Source: Hyalella azteca (taxonomy: Eukaryota; Arthropoda; Malacostraca; Amphipoda; Hyalellidae). Taken from it: DNA of 64,000 bases. The notes beneath the pieces were generated by a model. That model was not told the DNA's origin. It did not search any database and saw only the letters and a program-made list of their open reading frames with translations. Made by a program: the position numbers and the translations under genes. Below are positions 21,931 through 33,832 of this stretch, in pieces (within the stretch, counting starts at the first letter, position 1; the number at the start of each line of letters is the position of its first letter). The DNA lies in NCBI RefSeq assembly GCF_000764305.2, contig NW_025932839.1, forward strand, positions 149,108 through 213,107, in the 5' to 3' direction.

Positions 21931-23019
21931 CAGCGTAATGCAAGATAACCAAGAGATTATCACTTGGGCGAAAATTTTGAAGTTTATTTGCCTTTTATTC
22001 ACACAAGTTTATGTAGAAAATAATCTTTGTATTTAAGACATACGAATGTGATGATTATTACAGATAAAAATATATATTTTTTGGACAAGCTCCGTATTAT
22101 GTTGTTAGGATATGTCAACCGTATAATTTTATGGGTTGCATTAGCCGTATATTAGGTTGTTGGCTGTTGGCTTTTTTTAGTTTGGCAGCAAATGACGGCA
22201 GCAATTAGCTGCTACGCTCAGCTACACAGTACACATTTTCACATTACAGGGCCTACACACTCAACCCACACATTACACACAGCACGCTCATCACACAGCA
22301 TACATTCAGTCCATTACACACTGTACAGTCACTCAGCTAACGTCACGGCATCTTGAAAAATGAATTATACAAGCGAGGCTACAAGAAATACAGTATCATA
22401 CAGCAGTTTTGTTTGCTAATCATGGAATATTTGAATTTACAATTTAAATAGTTTACATAAATAAAAATAGTTTACATAAAAATAAAAAAAATGTATAGTT
22501 TGAATTGTTGTTTCGTGGAGTTTTGGCAGGGGACTGTAACGAGCGGTCATGTCAAGGGTTAAACAGAACTACACATGGCAATTGCTTGCGGGTTAACTTT
22601 TGTGTTGCCTGCTTAACATTTGTGCTGCTTGGCTAGCCTTTGTGTTGCTAACGACTGTAACGCTGATCAGCGATTGTCCGTGACTGAATATCATGACCTA
22701 TGGGACCATGAGCTATGGTATCATGACGTATGCAAATCATGTACAGTCGCTGTGCAGAGTGTCTCTCTATTGAGACAGGCTTTTTATTCATCATTTATTT
22801 ATTTAGTTAAAATAACTAAATTTATTTTATTTTTACATTTATTTATTATCAGGTTTGAATTTTCTAAACACGGAAAAAAATTTAACCTTTTTTCATTTAA
22901 TATTTTCAATAAATTTTTAATAAGTTATTTTGGAAATTGGTCTGGAAAATATTTATGGTTGGAGTTATAAAACAAAGAGACGAGCAGAAGCGGATTACCC
23001 AGAGCGATCATCAGCCATA
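21931..23019. other. AT-rich spacer
   Basis: Loose ACACATTACACA repeats at about 22220-22330 and CTTTTGTGTTGC repeats at about 22595-22650. The 116-codon frame at 22620-22970 is low-complexity (Phe/Leu/Ile-rich from AT-rich DNA) and unassigned. Confidence 0.4.
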
Positions 23020-23170
23020 ATATTGATGAACCCAACCCCTGTTGAACCTCTCATTCAACACACAAATGAACCCAACCCCTGTTGAACCTCTCATTCAACA
23101 CACAAATGAACCCAACCCCTGTTCAACTCAGAATTCAACACACAAATGAACCCAACCCTGGTTCAACATC
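23020..23170. repeat. 40-bp minisatellite
   Basis: About four units of GAACCCAACCCCTGTTGAAC followed by CTCTCATTCAACACACAAAT. Confidence 0.93.
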
Positions 23171-23461
23171 GGTACACATTAATTGCGTTCAAACTCACAC
23201 ACGCGACTGTACACAACTACTATACAAGCCTTCACACAAGCTCTGTGTGGGCAGGGTAATGGCGAAGATCGAAATCTCACACAAGCAAACAATACAGAGC
23301 CTCTTCCATACACTCCAGTGACACAATGAAGCTGTGGGCACACACAATTCATACAATGTGCCACTACACAACACAGCTGTGTGACTTTTTTGCTCCATTC
23401 AGTTGCAACTGCGATCACAACTGTAATAACTGCTGCATGAATCAATTACAGTTGATAACTG

Positions 23462-23642
23462 CGCACACTGTAATGTTTACACAACTGTAATGCACACAAC
23501 TGTAATGTGTACACAACTGTAATATGCACACAACTGTAATGTGTACACAACTGTAATGCACACAACTGTAATGTGTACACAACTGTAATGTGCACACAAC
23601 TGTAATGTGTACACAACTGTAATGCACACAACTGTAATGTGT
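23462..23642. repeat. array of CACAACTGTAATGTGTA, truncated by the gap
   Basis: About 12 units of 14-16 bp (ACACAACTGTAATGTGT) run straight into the run of Ns, so the array is longer than shown. Confidence 0.95.
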
Positions 23643-24462
23643 NNNNNNNNNNNNNNNNNNNNNNNNNNNNNNNNNNNNNNNNNNNNNNNNNNNNNNNNNN
23701 NNNNNNNNNNNNNNNNNNNNNNNNNNNNNNNNNNNNNNNNNNNNNNNNNNNNNNNNNNNNNNNNNNNNNNNNNNNNNNNNNNNNNNNNNNNNNNNNNNNN
23801 NNNNNNNNNNNNNNNNNNNNNNNNNNNNNNNNNNNNNNNNNNNNNNNNNNNNNNNNNNNNNNNNNNNNNNNNNNNNNNNNNNNNNNNNNNNNNNNNNNNN
23901 NNNNNNNNNNNNNNNNNNNNNNNNNNNNNNNNNNNNNNNNNNNNNNNNNNNNNNNNNNNNNNNNNNNNNNNNNNNNNNNNNNNNNNNNNNNNNNNNNNNN
24001 NNNNNNNNNNNNNNNNNNNNNNNNNNNNNNNNNNNNNNNNNNNNNNNNNNNNNNNNNNNNNNNNNNNNNNNNNNNNNNNNNNNNNNNNNNNNNNNNNNNN
24101 NNNNNNNNNNNNNNNNNNNNNNNNNNNNNNNNNNNNNNNNNNNNNNNNNNNNNNNNNNNNNNNNNNNNNNNNNNNNNNNNNNNNNNNNNNNNNNNNNNNN
24201 NNNNNNNNNNNNNNNNNNNNNNNNNNNNNNNNNNNNNNNNNNNNNNNNNNNNNNNNNNNNNNNNNNNNNNNNNNNNNNNNNNNNNNNNNNNNNNNNNNNN
24301 NNNNNNNNNNNNNNNNNNNNNNNNNNNNNNNNNNNNNNNNNNNNNNNNNNNNNNNNNNNNNNNNNNNNNNNNNNNNNNNNNNNNNNNNNNNNNNNNNNNN
24401 NNNNNNNNNNNNNNNNNNNNNNNNNNNNNNNNNNNNNNNNNNNNNNNNNNNNNNNNNNNNNN
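23643..24462. other. assembly gap, 820 Ns
   Basis: Unsequenced. It is bordered by a tandem array on the left and a retroposon 3' end on the right. Open frames crossing it are meaningless. Confidence 1.
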
Positions 24463-24590
24463 AAGATCGGGTTCCAAAGGCCGGATCCCTTGTGAATCAA
24501 GTCACGAAAAGTTCAAGAATCGGCAACAGGCCATGGGCCTATTTCTTCAACGCCGACATTTCTATTCTATTCAATTCTATTCTATTCTAA
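24463..24590 (+). mobile_element. non-LTR retrotransposon 3' end, (TTCTA)n tail
   Basis: Begins at the gap edge with AGATCGGGTTCCAAAGGCCG, then AATCAAGTCACGAAAAG, AATCGGCAACAGGCC and GCCGACATTTCTATTCTATT. Same family as 15408-15630; its 5' part is lost in the gap. Confidence 0.8.
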
Positions 24591-24726
24591 AAAATTCCTG
24601 AGTGGGCCTGATATTGAGGCGGTGGCTGATGAACTATTGGTACGCGTGGGAGGCTGTCAGTGGTCACGGCAGCTACGTGTACAAATATATATTTCCAGGA
24701 AGTAGATCACTTGAATATGAGCGTTG

Positions 24727-24778
24727 AGTGGTGGTGGTGGTGGTGGTGGTGGTGGTGGTGGTGGTGGTGGTGGTGGTG
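24727..24778. repeat. (TGG)n microsatellite
   Basis: About 17 uninterrupted units. Confidence 0.98.
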
Positions 24779-26344
24779 CATAATTATAAGAGCGAGAGTG
24801 ATATTATCAATCATGGCAAATCCGAAGGGCAGGCTGTTTCGGTTGCATGAACTTACTATGTATTGATAAGAATTTGGACGTCATCTTCTGGAAATACAGA
24901 GTTGAAAGCTGGCAACCTAAATTAATTTATTGCATTTTTTCAGTGAAGGCAAATAGTTGTTCTCTCATTCAATTTTGCTCCTAATTTTGCTCAAATATTT
25001 TCTTCAATATCTAATTACAAACAAGGTTTGCTCTATGGCAAGGCATACCTAGAGATTTTTTTAGAGACCCAAAAAAAGTTGTCAGTTTTTTGTTAAGGAA
25101 TTATTCCAGGGAATAAATTCTTGCATGAGTTTGCTTTGCTTTTCTTAATCTCATTTAGATAGGCTAAAATGTATTTTCAAAACTAATTGTGTCAACTATA
25201 AAAGAATACATTTTCAAACAGAAAAATAGAGCATTTAATCAGTGTGAACATTTTTTACAAATTATGAACAAATTATAGAAGCAAATTGTAAAATTATAAC
25301 GAAGTATAAAGCACATATCAATATTCAGTCACTACTCATAACTCAGTTTATATTGTAATTGGCGAATACCAATTAAAATAATCTCTTTTTGCATATGGGA
25401 AGCATCTAATAGAGTTTGGATAAGTTCTATCCAATACTTTTCAACAATCAATTTCATGGACAACCAATACTATAAATGAAAAAAATTACCCAATTCCATC
25501 TACTATAAAGATTTCGGAGTAAATTGGTATTCCAAAGCAGTTAGACGTCAACATGTTTATTATATTTAAATATTTAAATCTATTCATTTGCAGGTACAAT
25601 TTCAATATGAGTTTTCTCTTAACAGCCATAATTTATGACAGCTCATTTATGTGACCACAAGCTGAAAGAAAACTTAGAGCATCTGTACATTGTTTCATTA
25701 TCGATTCTTCGGTTGAGTTTTCATAACAGTGTTGCACACTATATCTATAATTAAGTTGACAAACAATCAACTGCTTATATAGAAAAATAGTGCCATTGTG
25801 ATAATGATCGATTTCTCCCAGTGAGCTTTGTAGTTTTTTAAGACATAAGATATAATATATAAGACATACGACACATTTCTGCATAATATATAACACAAGA
25901 ATGCAGAAATATATGACTAATATAATTCCTTATAGTTAAGAAAATTAATATTTTTTTCTAATTCAAAAGATTTATCCTACAGGAAATCATAGAATTTAGA
26001 CATTCGATGATAATTGAATCGGCGACGGTGAGAGGCAAAGAATCAAAGTGAAATATTTACAGCTATAAATACAGTGGTTGGCTGGTCAAGCTCCATATAA
26101 TTTTCAGTCGATAATATTATATAGATATGATTTTAATGAATGAGCATAAATCTCAACGATTTTAAACAGTTGTTTTTAATTTATAATGCATTCCGAAAGC
26201 CAATGACGTAAGCATAATTGAACTCCGTTCTCTAAATAATAAAAATGCAGAATCTTGTAATAAACAATAGTCCTGCAAAAAACGAGAGTTTTCCAAGAGA
26301 AAAATGTAATCTATAAATTTTCCTGCAATAGAGAAGGTTGTAGA
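24779..26344. other. AT-rich region without recognisable genes
   Basis: No frame with family resemblance. The 87-codon minus frame at 25633-25896 is unassigned. Confidence 0.45.
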
Positions 26345-26623
26345 CTTCTCCCCAACATGGACTACAACGGACTCACAACTACGACATTAAGCCGACGTCT
26401 CACGTGCCACCTTCAGTCTGGTGGACCAAAGAACCACCTGATGGAAGCCCACAACGAGACCATCACTCGCACGGTGCTGGAAGAATGCACCAGCGTCGTC
26501 ATGAGATGCCCCGACGCCAACCGACTCATGATAGCTGAGGCCCTCATCATTAAGGATAGGACCCCAGCCATCAACCTTCAAACTACTGGATTTGTCGGAA
26601 CATTGAGACTGTTTTCGGAGTAA
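26345..26623 (+). mobile_element. Penelope-like element fragment: GIY-YIG endonuclease end
   Basis: The frame reads YNGLTTTTLSRRLTCHL, then HNETITR, then MIAEALIIKDRTPAINLQT and a stop at about 26621. The LTTTTLSRRLT motif and the EALxIK...PxINxQ ending are characteristic of the C-terminal endonuclease of Penelope-like elements. YNG replaces the usual YIG. The reverse transcriptase is absent, so this is a 5'-truncated insertion of a lineage different from the copy at 10153-11487. Confidence 0.8.
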
Positions 26624-26770
26624 TTTTTGATGTTTAAATTCTTGATTATCTTCGTATTTTCGTGATTTGTAAATTATTTCTAACCAAATTTATTTGTGCA
26701 TTATAGTATTCTATTTACATAATTTTATTCTCATGTCGATCCAAATTCCATCTCTCAATGCGTCTTGTAA

Positions 26771-26806
26771 CTTGATAATGAATGATTGATGCATTCGAAA
26801 CGTTGT
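26771..26806 (+). ncRNA. hammerhead-like motif downstream of Penelope fragment
   Basis: CTTGATAAT is followed by a GAATG/CATTC stem (26780-26796) with a 7-nt loop and then CGAAACGTTG. The GAAAC box is intact and the CUGAUGA box is altered. Its placement about 150 bp after the stop codon mirrors the arrangement in the other Penelope copy. Confidence 0.4.
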
Positions 26807-26979
26807 TAAAAGAAAAAATAATAATATACGTTTAAAAACTACTTTTTAAAGACAACACTTCCGAAGAATCCAGTATCTCCAATCTGACAGATGTACAATG
26901 AATTTCTCATCTAATTTTCAAAAATTAAAAAAATTAACTTTTCAATTTTTTTTAATATATAATTTTTTCAAAATTATTC

Positions 26980-27330
26980 ATTCTGTTAATTGATTCATGC
27001 ATTGCCTCTGACTTCACACAAGTGTGCAAAAATTTCAGATCAATTACAGGTAAAAGTGTTTCAAATACCTATTAGTTATAAGATTTAGAGCTGACAAAAT
27101 TATTTTTTAAATTTTTTAATATTGAAAAAAAAATTTTTTTTTACTTTTTAAAATAATTTATTTCGACATTTGATTCATGCATTGTCTCCAACTTTACACA
27201 AGTGTGCAAAATTTCAGATCGATAGGATAAGTAGAAGTGTGTTAAATTTTGATTACAAGATTTGTAGCAGACAGACAGACAGACAAGAAGTGAAGTTAAA
27301 GAGAAGTGTTGTAATAAAATGTCCATCGGT
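26980..27330 (+). repeat. two diverged copies of an interspersed repeat
   Basis: TTCATGCATTG, then ACACAAGTGTGCAAAA, then TTTCAGATC occur at 26993-27045 and again at 27173-27220. Only the second copy continues through AGTAGAAGTGTGTTAAATTT, (CAGA)n and GTGAAGTTAAAG. The design resembles short repeats common in arthropod genomes, with a CAGACAGACAG run near the 3' end. I cannot name it. Confidence 0.55.
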
Positions 27331-28554
27331 ACGCTGCTTCTCGATTTCCAGTACAAACTAAAAATATTGTTCGATCTATTGAAAAAACTAATAAGGAAAT
27401 TGTCAATAAAACGAATTCTGTGGTATTCAATGAAACCTGCTTTTAAATAATAAGACTGCATATATTTGTTATGGTAGCAACAAAAATCTTCCTCAATTCG
27501 CCGTGGAGTTAACTTAACTATTCCAATTACTCCACCCTCTCAGAAGTTGTTTGTAACTCTTTATTTGCGCAACCTCTGAGCTGGCGTAAAGTTTTCCGAG
27601 TTGTGTCTACGTAACACTACTTTCGCAATACGTAAGTTGCCACGTAACATACTTGGCGGTGTTTTGACAATCCGGCCCTTTGATATACTTATTCGCATAA
27701 TTATTGAATTCTTAACAAATCATCTTCAAATTTACAGAGTCATTTACTTATTAACCTTATCATGTATCCGCACTTGAAATCTTTTTAGTCCCCACGTTTA
27801 GTTGATTCACATTACTTATTGAGGCAATTAATGTTTCGAGGAGAAGTGGGCTATACGAGTAAAGTTCTGCAGCAATTGTACATCTTGTAGATCCGCTTAT
27901 TGAAGTTAATTATTAACATTAACCTGTTGCTATATCGCCTTGGGGTTCTAATCACTGCTGTCAGTGTTGCATCATTAGTTAAAAACGCTAAAAAAATTCT
28001 GCTCGTTTTCATAATGATCTGCTCATTTACATAATCATCTACATATTAGCATAATCATTTACTTTTTTACATAATCTTCTACCGACAACAGCCAGCCAGT
28101 CCAACACTATCCTTAGGCTTGACGTGTCCCCAGACATAGATTAAAAAATTTTTATCTTCGCCTACTAACAAACGATGTATTATATAATCGAAGTACATGT
28201 CAGACACAATGTGTGTAGGAAAAAATGTAATTCAACATCACAATTTATTCGAGATATTCTTTTATTCGACAACATTTTTTTTTGCTGCGGTAGAATCATG
28301 TAAACAAACGGGAAATTATTTTTATCATACTGATATTACCTTTTCCGTTTTGATTCTATGTTGGCCCTTTGATTATGATGCAATTTCGGAAAGTTTGCTG
28401 TAGATGCAGGTTCAGGCGCTGACTGGTAGACCCAACATATGAAGTAGCGGTGCTCAGGTAAGCATCATAGTCGTTACCTGCGGCACTACTACTTAGCATG
28501 TGGGCTACATGTTGCCATCTTCAACCGTCGGCGCCGCCATCTTGAATTATATTC
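27331..28554. other. AT-rich region without recognisable genes
   Basis: TCATTTACATAATCATCTAC-type words recur near 28015-28085. Nothing coding is recognised. Confidence 0.4.
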
Positions 28555-28650
28555 TTCAATGCCACAATCATCAATCGTAGTCTTCAATGCCACAATCTTC
28601 AATCGTAGTCTTCAATGCCACAATCTTCAATCGTAGTCTTCATTACCGCC
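28555..28650. repeat. 27-bp minisatellite
   Basis: About three units of CTTCAATGCCACAATCTTCA then ATCGTAG, grading into diverged copies up to about 28700. Confidence 0.85.
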
Positions 28651-29282
28651 ATATTGAATCATACTCATGAATATGCCATCATCATCGATCTTACTCTTCG
28701 ACTCGGCCATCTGGAATATAAATCTTCACTGGATTTCTTCAATATAATAATTAATACTGGATATAAAATAACTAATATAAATCTTCAATCTAACTCTTCA
28801 ATGACGCCATCTTGGATGTCACTCTCGAAATTCACCTTGCAGGCAGAAATATATTTCAGCATTTGTCTCCTCGCTGTTCTTCAGCGCACGTTATGCCGAG
28901 GGGCTTGGATTCTACTTACCATCCATGCATCTTAAGAGGCTCTCGAATTGCTTCAGTCTCTGAAGCATAAGACAATTTGAGACAACGGCAAATAACTTTA
29001 ATTTTAGTTTAATCAAACAAGAACGAAATTCATTCTAATAAATTAATGATTATACGAGAAATTTTTGTTGTGAAAACCTCAATGAACATCGTAGTAATTG
29101 ATACCGAACTAAATTTTTTCATTCTTCTTAGAGCAGATTTGATGACTGTCGTTGCATTTGTCTATTCTGAGTAAGTCAGATGTCACAGAATCTGCAAGAA
29201 AAGAAAACACATTTCGACTTATGCCTGTGACCATAGGTAACGTTATGCCTTAGTGCAGTCAAAACCATGGTCAAGCTTTCAG
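28651..29282. other. spacer without recognisable gene
   Basis: The 106-codon frame at 28615-28935 starts inside the minisatellite and is not recognisable. Confidence 0.35.
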
Positions 29283-29490
29283 ACCTGTTGCCAGGTCATA
29301 AGAACCATTAACAGGCCATAAGAACCTTCTCAGGGCCATGAGAACTGTTGCCTCGCCATGAGAACGGTTTTTATGCCACGAAAACTGTTGCCGTGAGATG
29401 AGAACTGTTGCCGGGTCATGAGAACTGTTGCCGGGCTACGAGAACCGTTGCCTGGAGAAGAGAACCGTTGCCGGACCATGAGAACCAACG
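29283..29490. repeat. ~20-bp array CATGAGAACTGTTGCCGGGT
   Basis: About ten diverged units with a constant GAGAAC...GTTGCC core. Confidence 0.92.
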
Positions 29491-30134
29491 TCGTACCGTT
29501 AGGTTCTCTTGAGTAACTAGGCGTTGTTCCGCCTGTCCAGATATTTCATCTGAAAATAAGTTAAAAAACTCTTCAATTTCAAATTATTTACTTTATCGTT
29601 CTGAAGTTCTGTTCCAATTTCAGCCTCCGAATTAAGAATGTATATACAATGTTAATGACAATTAATAGCTTCAAATACAGAAATTAGTTCATTGATAGAT
29701 ATTTTTATTAACAAATTATAAACGAAATAAATTTAGCTTTAAAAATCGCATTTCCTGTCCTCAAAATTATTTCTGCCACCTCGACCTAACAAATCCGCCG
29801 TCGTAACTCGTTAACTATTCAAATTATTCATTCAGATCACAAAGGAATATGAAACGTGAAGAGATATAAAAATAATAATGCACTCATTTCAGATTGCATC
29901 GTAAAATTAACAAAAATACATCGGAATTTAGCCCTCCCACTTACCGCATTTTTGATCAAATAGCGAGGACGGAACCGGCATAACAAAACAGTCACCCATC
30001 GAAATGTACAAAACTCTACGGTACACACGACTCATGTTTAAATATCCTCTATAGCTTTGAGTGCTGCATCACTTGAGAATGTGAGTAAAAATGTTACTGT
30101 TACTCCGTTGATATGTTACAGCATGTCCATAACA
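29491..30134. other. AT-rich spacer
   Basis: Nothing recognised. Confidence 0.4.
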
Positions 30135-30410
30135 TAATAATATATAATAATATAATATAATATAAAAGTATCGGAGCTTATATTAAAAAAAATTATATCC
30201 TATATGGGACCAATATAGGCTCTGTTACAAAGACATAGAACAAATGATATGTCATAAAATAATATAATATAATATAATATAATATAATATATACAACAGT
30301 GTTTGCTTTATTACTAGTATCGGAGCTTATATTAAAAAAAATTATATCCTATATGGGACCAATATAGGCTCTGTTACAAAGACATAGAACAAATGATATG
30401 TCATAAAATA
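30135..30410. repeat. 95-bp direct duplication plus (ATAAT)n
   Basis: Two apparently identical 95-bp blocks (30167-30261 and 30316-30410), starting AGTATCGGAGCTTATATT and ending ATATGTCATAAAAT, are separated by an AATAT tract. The first is also preceded by one. The lack of differences suggests a recent event. Confidence 0.9.
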
Positions 30411-31734
30411 GAAAACAAAACTCTCTCGCTTTCAGCATGAATTCAAGAGTTATTTTTTTACAAATTTTTGTGCTGATTTATTAATTGGTAGATGGTGAGC
30501 TGCAAGGTAGAACGTAGGTTACGTGAAAAATAATTGAAAATTTCAATTATGATTGTTCTGTTAAAAGAGAACAATCGCGTCACTTGGAAATTTTTGCGGA
30601 TAAAGTCTGTTAAAAATACAGGATTTTTTACATCAAAAATTTAGGATAATAAAAAGTTTTCAATATAAGGAAAATTTCTGTTCAATTTCAGTCTGAGATT
30701 TTAAAAAAATTGTCTCAGGTTCAATTTTATGAATCGTTATCAAATTTCTAAATATTAAATTAAAAAGTACGGTGAGGTTGCAGAAATATTTTATATTTAA
30801 TTGACAACTTACGCGATATTAAAAGAAATAATTCATTAATTGGACAGAAGTATAACAAGATTTCAAATTTTATAATTAAAATTTTTTATGAACTACATTT
30901 GTTACATAATCCTTTTCTAACGGCAACAATTAATACATCATCTTATCAGATCCATTAAAATTACATACATTTTCATGCAGCTTCATACATCTAACTTATC
31001 TCCCGAGTTCTCAATTCTCAACAGATTAAGTATAAGTAAAATTAATTGTACGTCAACGCAGCCTCGTGACATATAAAGAATTTAGTAATATTAGCCCTGC
31101 ACAGGATGAATATAATAATCAAATAACCTTCATAATCACCTTCCGATATACAAGTAATTACCAAATACTAAAAGGCCGACGTTAGCTGTCACTTCTCAGG
31201 AACTGTGAACCATTTATCGCTGTCACTTACGTCAATCCCGTGTAAACATTCACTCTAAGTCTGAATTGATATTTCATCAACTCATCAACTTACAACATTC
31301 CTCGTTGATCGAACTCCCTTTAAAATTATGGCTTAAAAAAATTACGCTCCGGCTAGAGTGTTTTTTTTTCCGCCAACTTCAAATTCGGAGTATTTTCCCG
31401 CCAACTCCAGCGCAAAATTTTTTTCCGAAAAAAACTGGAATTGGCGGTGGATTTTGGGAGCGAAGGCTCCTGTCCTGCTGAGCCTGCAATGCCAGCAACA
31501 AATGCACGAAGTTGAGCTCCTGCAACGCCTGAAGTTTTTGGTGTTATACACCTGAACAAACGCGCCGTGTTTGTCCACCAACATGGCAGGTATTTGTTCT
31601 TCAATGTGGCGGGGCCTTTGCCCTGCTGGTCTTTTGGCTCAGGGAACGCCTTTGGATCTACGTTCTCATACCTGCACCCATAAAACGATGTGTCACATTG
31701 TACAAAAAAATGACTCACTCCAATATTGTGGCGC
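30411..31734. other. AT-rich region without recognisable genes
   Basis: A less AT-rich part at 31360-31720 has overlapping frames on both strands (for example 31353-31718 minus, 121 codons), none with family resemblance. Confidence 0.35.
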
Positions 31735-32508
31735 TATACCTCTAAAATTTTGACGCTATACCTCCAATATTGTGACGCTATACCTCCAATATTGTGACGC
31801 TATACCTCCAATATTGTGAGGCTATACCTCCAATATTGTGACGCTATACCTCCAATATTGAGACGCTATACCCCTAATAATGTGACGCTATACCTCCAAT
31901 ATTGTGACGCTATACCCCTAATAATGTGACGCTATACCTCCAATATTGTGACGCAAAACCTCCAATATTTTGACGCTATATCTACAAGATTGTGACGCTA
32001 TACCTCCAATATTGTGACACTATACCTCCAATACTGTGACGCTATACCTCCGATATTGTGACGCTATATCTCCAATATTGTGACGCTATAACTCCAATAT
32101 TTTGACGCTATACCTCCAATATTATTACGCTATACCTCCAATATACTGACGCTATAGCTCCAATATTGTGATACTATACCTCCAATACTGTGACGCTATA
32201 CCTCCGATATTGTGACGCTATACCTCCAATATTGTGACGCTATACCTCCAATATTGTGAACGCTATACCTCCAATATTGTGGCGCTATACCTCCAATATT
32301 GTGACGCTATACCTCCAATATTGTGATGCTATACCTCCAATATTGTGAACGCTAAACCTCCAATATTGTTACGCTATACCTCCAATATTGTGAACGCTAT
32401 ACCTCCAATATTGTGAAGCTATACCTCCAATATTGTGAACGCTATACCTCCAATTTTGTGACGCTATACCAGCAATATTGTGACGCTATACGTATACGTA
32501 TAGCGTCA
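31735..32508. repeat. 22-bp satellite-like array
   Basis: About 35 units of TGACGCTATACCTCCAATAT then TG, with scattered substitutions and 1-bp insertions (TGAACGC variants). It ends in a perfect palindrome at 32481-32508. Confidence 0.97.
32481..32508. other. 28-bp perfect palindrome at array end
   Basis: TGACGCTATACGTA is followed by its exact reverse complement. The outer 9 bp are the array unit's own TGACGCTAT, so the array terminates where its unit is inverted. Confidence 0.9.
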
Positions 32509-33073
32509 TACGTATACAATGAAGTCTTAGGCGGATTATTCATTTACATACATTTTGCGAATCAGTTTAATTCTTCTTTATTATTCGCTAAAATATTTAA
32601 CGCTAACATTATAATTCGTAACATCTTTACTATTTTAATCAATCTGTAATAACTTGTAAATTCTTTAAATCCTAAATTAACAGTAACGATGAAACGGTAT
32701 TAGCAATACCAGGAGCAAAATCGAACAATTGATTTTATTATCTTTCGTTAATTCAAAATGGCGTCATTTCCCATGTAATTGCGAGCTGATTAATTGATTT
32801 TTGCCAGAAAAATTTAGGCTTCTCTTACTATAAATTACAAATTCGTGAAAAAATAAAATGTATTGGTATAATAAATGAGTATTTAAATTATTAAATTTAT
32901 AATAACGATATTTTTTATTCAAAGTGAACGATATATTCGAGATTTCGAATATTTGATTAGAAAGTGGCTCGTGATTGGTCAGGTTACCTGAGGGAGGGGT
33001 AAACTGGGGGGGCAAGGGGGCAAATTTATGGAGGGGGTGAGGGGGCTTGTGAACACCTGGGGCCTGTGAACAC
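32509..33073. other. AT-rich spacer
   Basis: No gene recognised. Confidence 0.4.
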
Positions 33074-33113
33074 CTGTGGTGGTGGTGGTGGTGGTGGTGG
33101 TGGTGGTGGTGGT
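33074..33113. repeat. (GTG)n microsatellite
   Basis: About 13 units. On the minus strand it gives a false polyhistidine tract in a 166-codon frame that I do not accept as a gene. Confidence 0.97.
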
Positions 33114-33704
33114 GACGAAGATTGTTGAAAAATCTAGCGGAGAGTCGATAAAAAATTGAAATAAGAGTTATTGTTTGTTCATGTGTAAAACATTCAATAT
33201 TAAGTTGCTTATAAATTGAAGCAAATGACATACATAGAAGCCCAAGCAAAATTTGGTAGGACATTTTAAAGGTGGCAAACTTTAAGCTTAACTTTATTTA
33301 CCTAACAAAAATAATATTAGAATATTTCAAATGCTCCTTTAATAAATATATTTTATGACGGAAGGTCTGCATAATTTCTATTCGTGCAATAAGCAAAGCA
33401 CGAATAATGATAAAATAATGAAATACCAGTTGACATCTTACAACAAATTTACATTTACATTTATTAGTATTTAGTAATAAATGTAATTTTATATGTAATT
33501 TACATTTACATATTAGTTTCAATGATATGATATTATTAATATGATATTGATAACATGATATTTATAATATAAGTATAAGCTCTCCCTTGATACGGGATTC
33601 AGTTTTATTAGATATAGCTGTAAAATTCATGTCTAAATCATATAATAGAGTGAACTTGTCTATGGGTTCTGGCCGCCATGTTGAGAACAATCGTTTTATG
33701 AAGG
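33114..33704. other. AT-rich spacer
   Basis: TTACATTTAC and ATGATATTGATA words recur. No gene recognised. Confidence 0.4.
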
Positions 33705-33832
33705 ATATGAGGGAGCGTGATGTGAGGGATATGAGGGAGCGTTATATGAGGGATATGAGGGAGCGTGATATGAGGGATATGAGGGAGCGTGATGTGAGGG
33801 ATATGAGGGAGCGTGATGTGAGGGATATGAGG
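33705..33832. repeat. 24-bp minisatellite
   Basis: About five units of GAGGGATATGAGGGAGCGTG then ATGT. It directly abuts the end of the Tc1-like fragment. Confidence 0.95.

Noticed and set aside
23442..24601. Frames of more than 300 codons crossing 23643-24462
   Set aside because: They consist mainly of Ns from the assembly gap.
31735..32508. CRISPR-like array
   Set aside because: Units are head-to-tail with no unique spacers, and the context is eukaryotic. The same applies to the arrays at 44300-44530 and 20673-20925.
32764..33264. 166-codon minus frame with polyhistidine
   Set aside because: Driven by the (GTG)n tract; the flanks are AT-rich and have no family resemblance.
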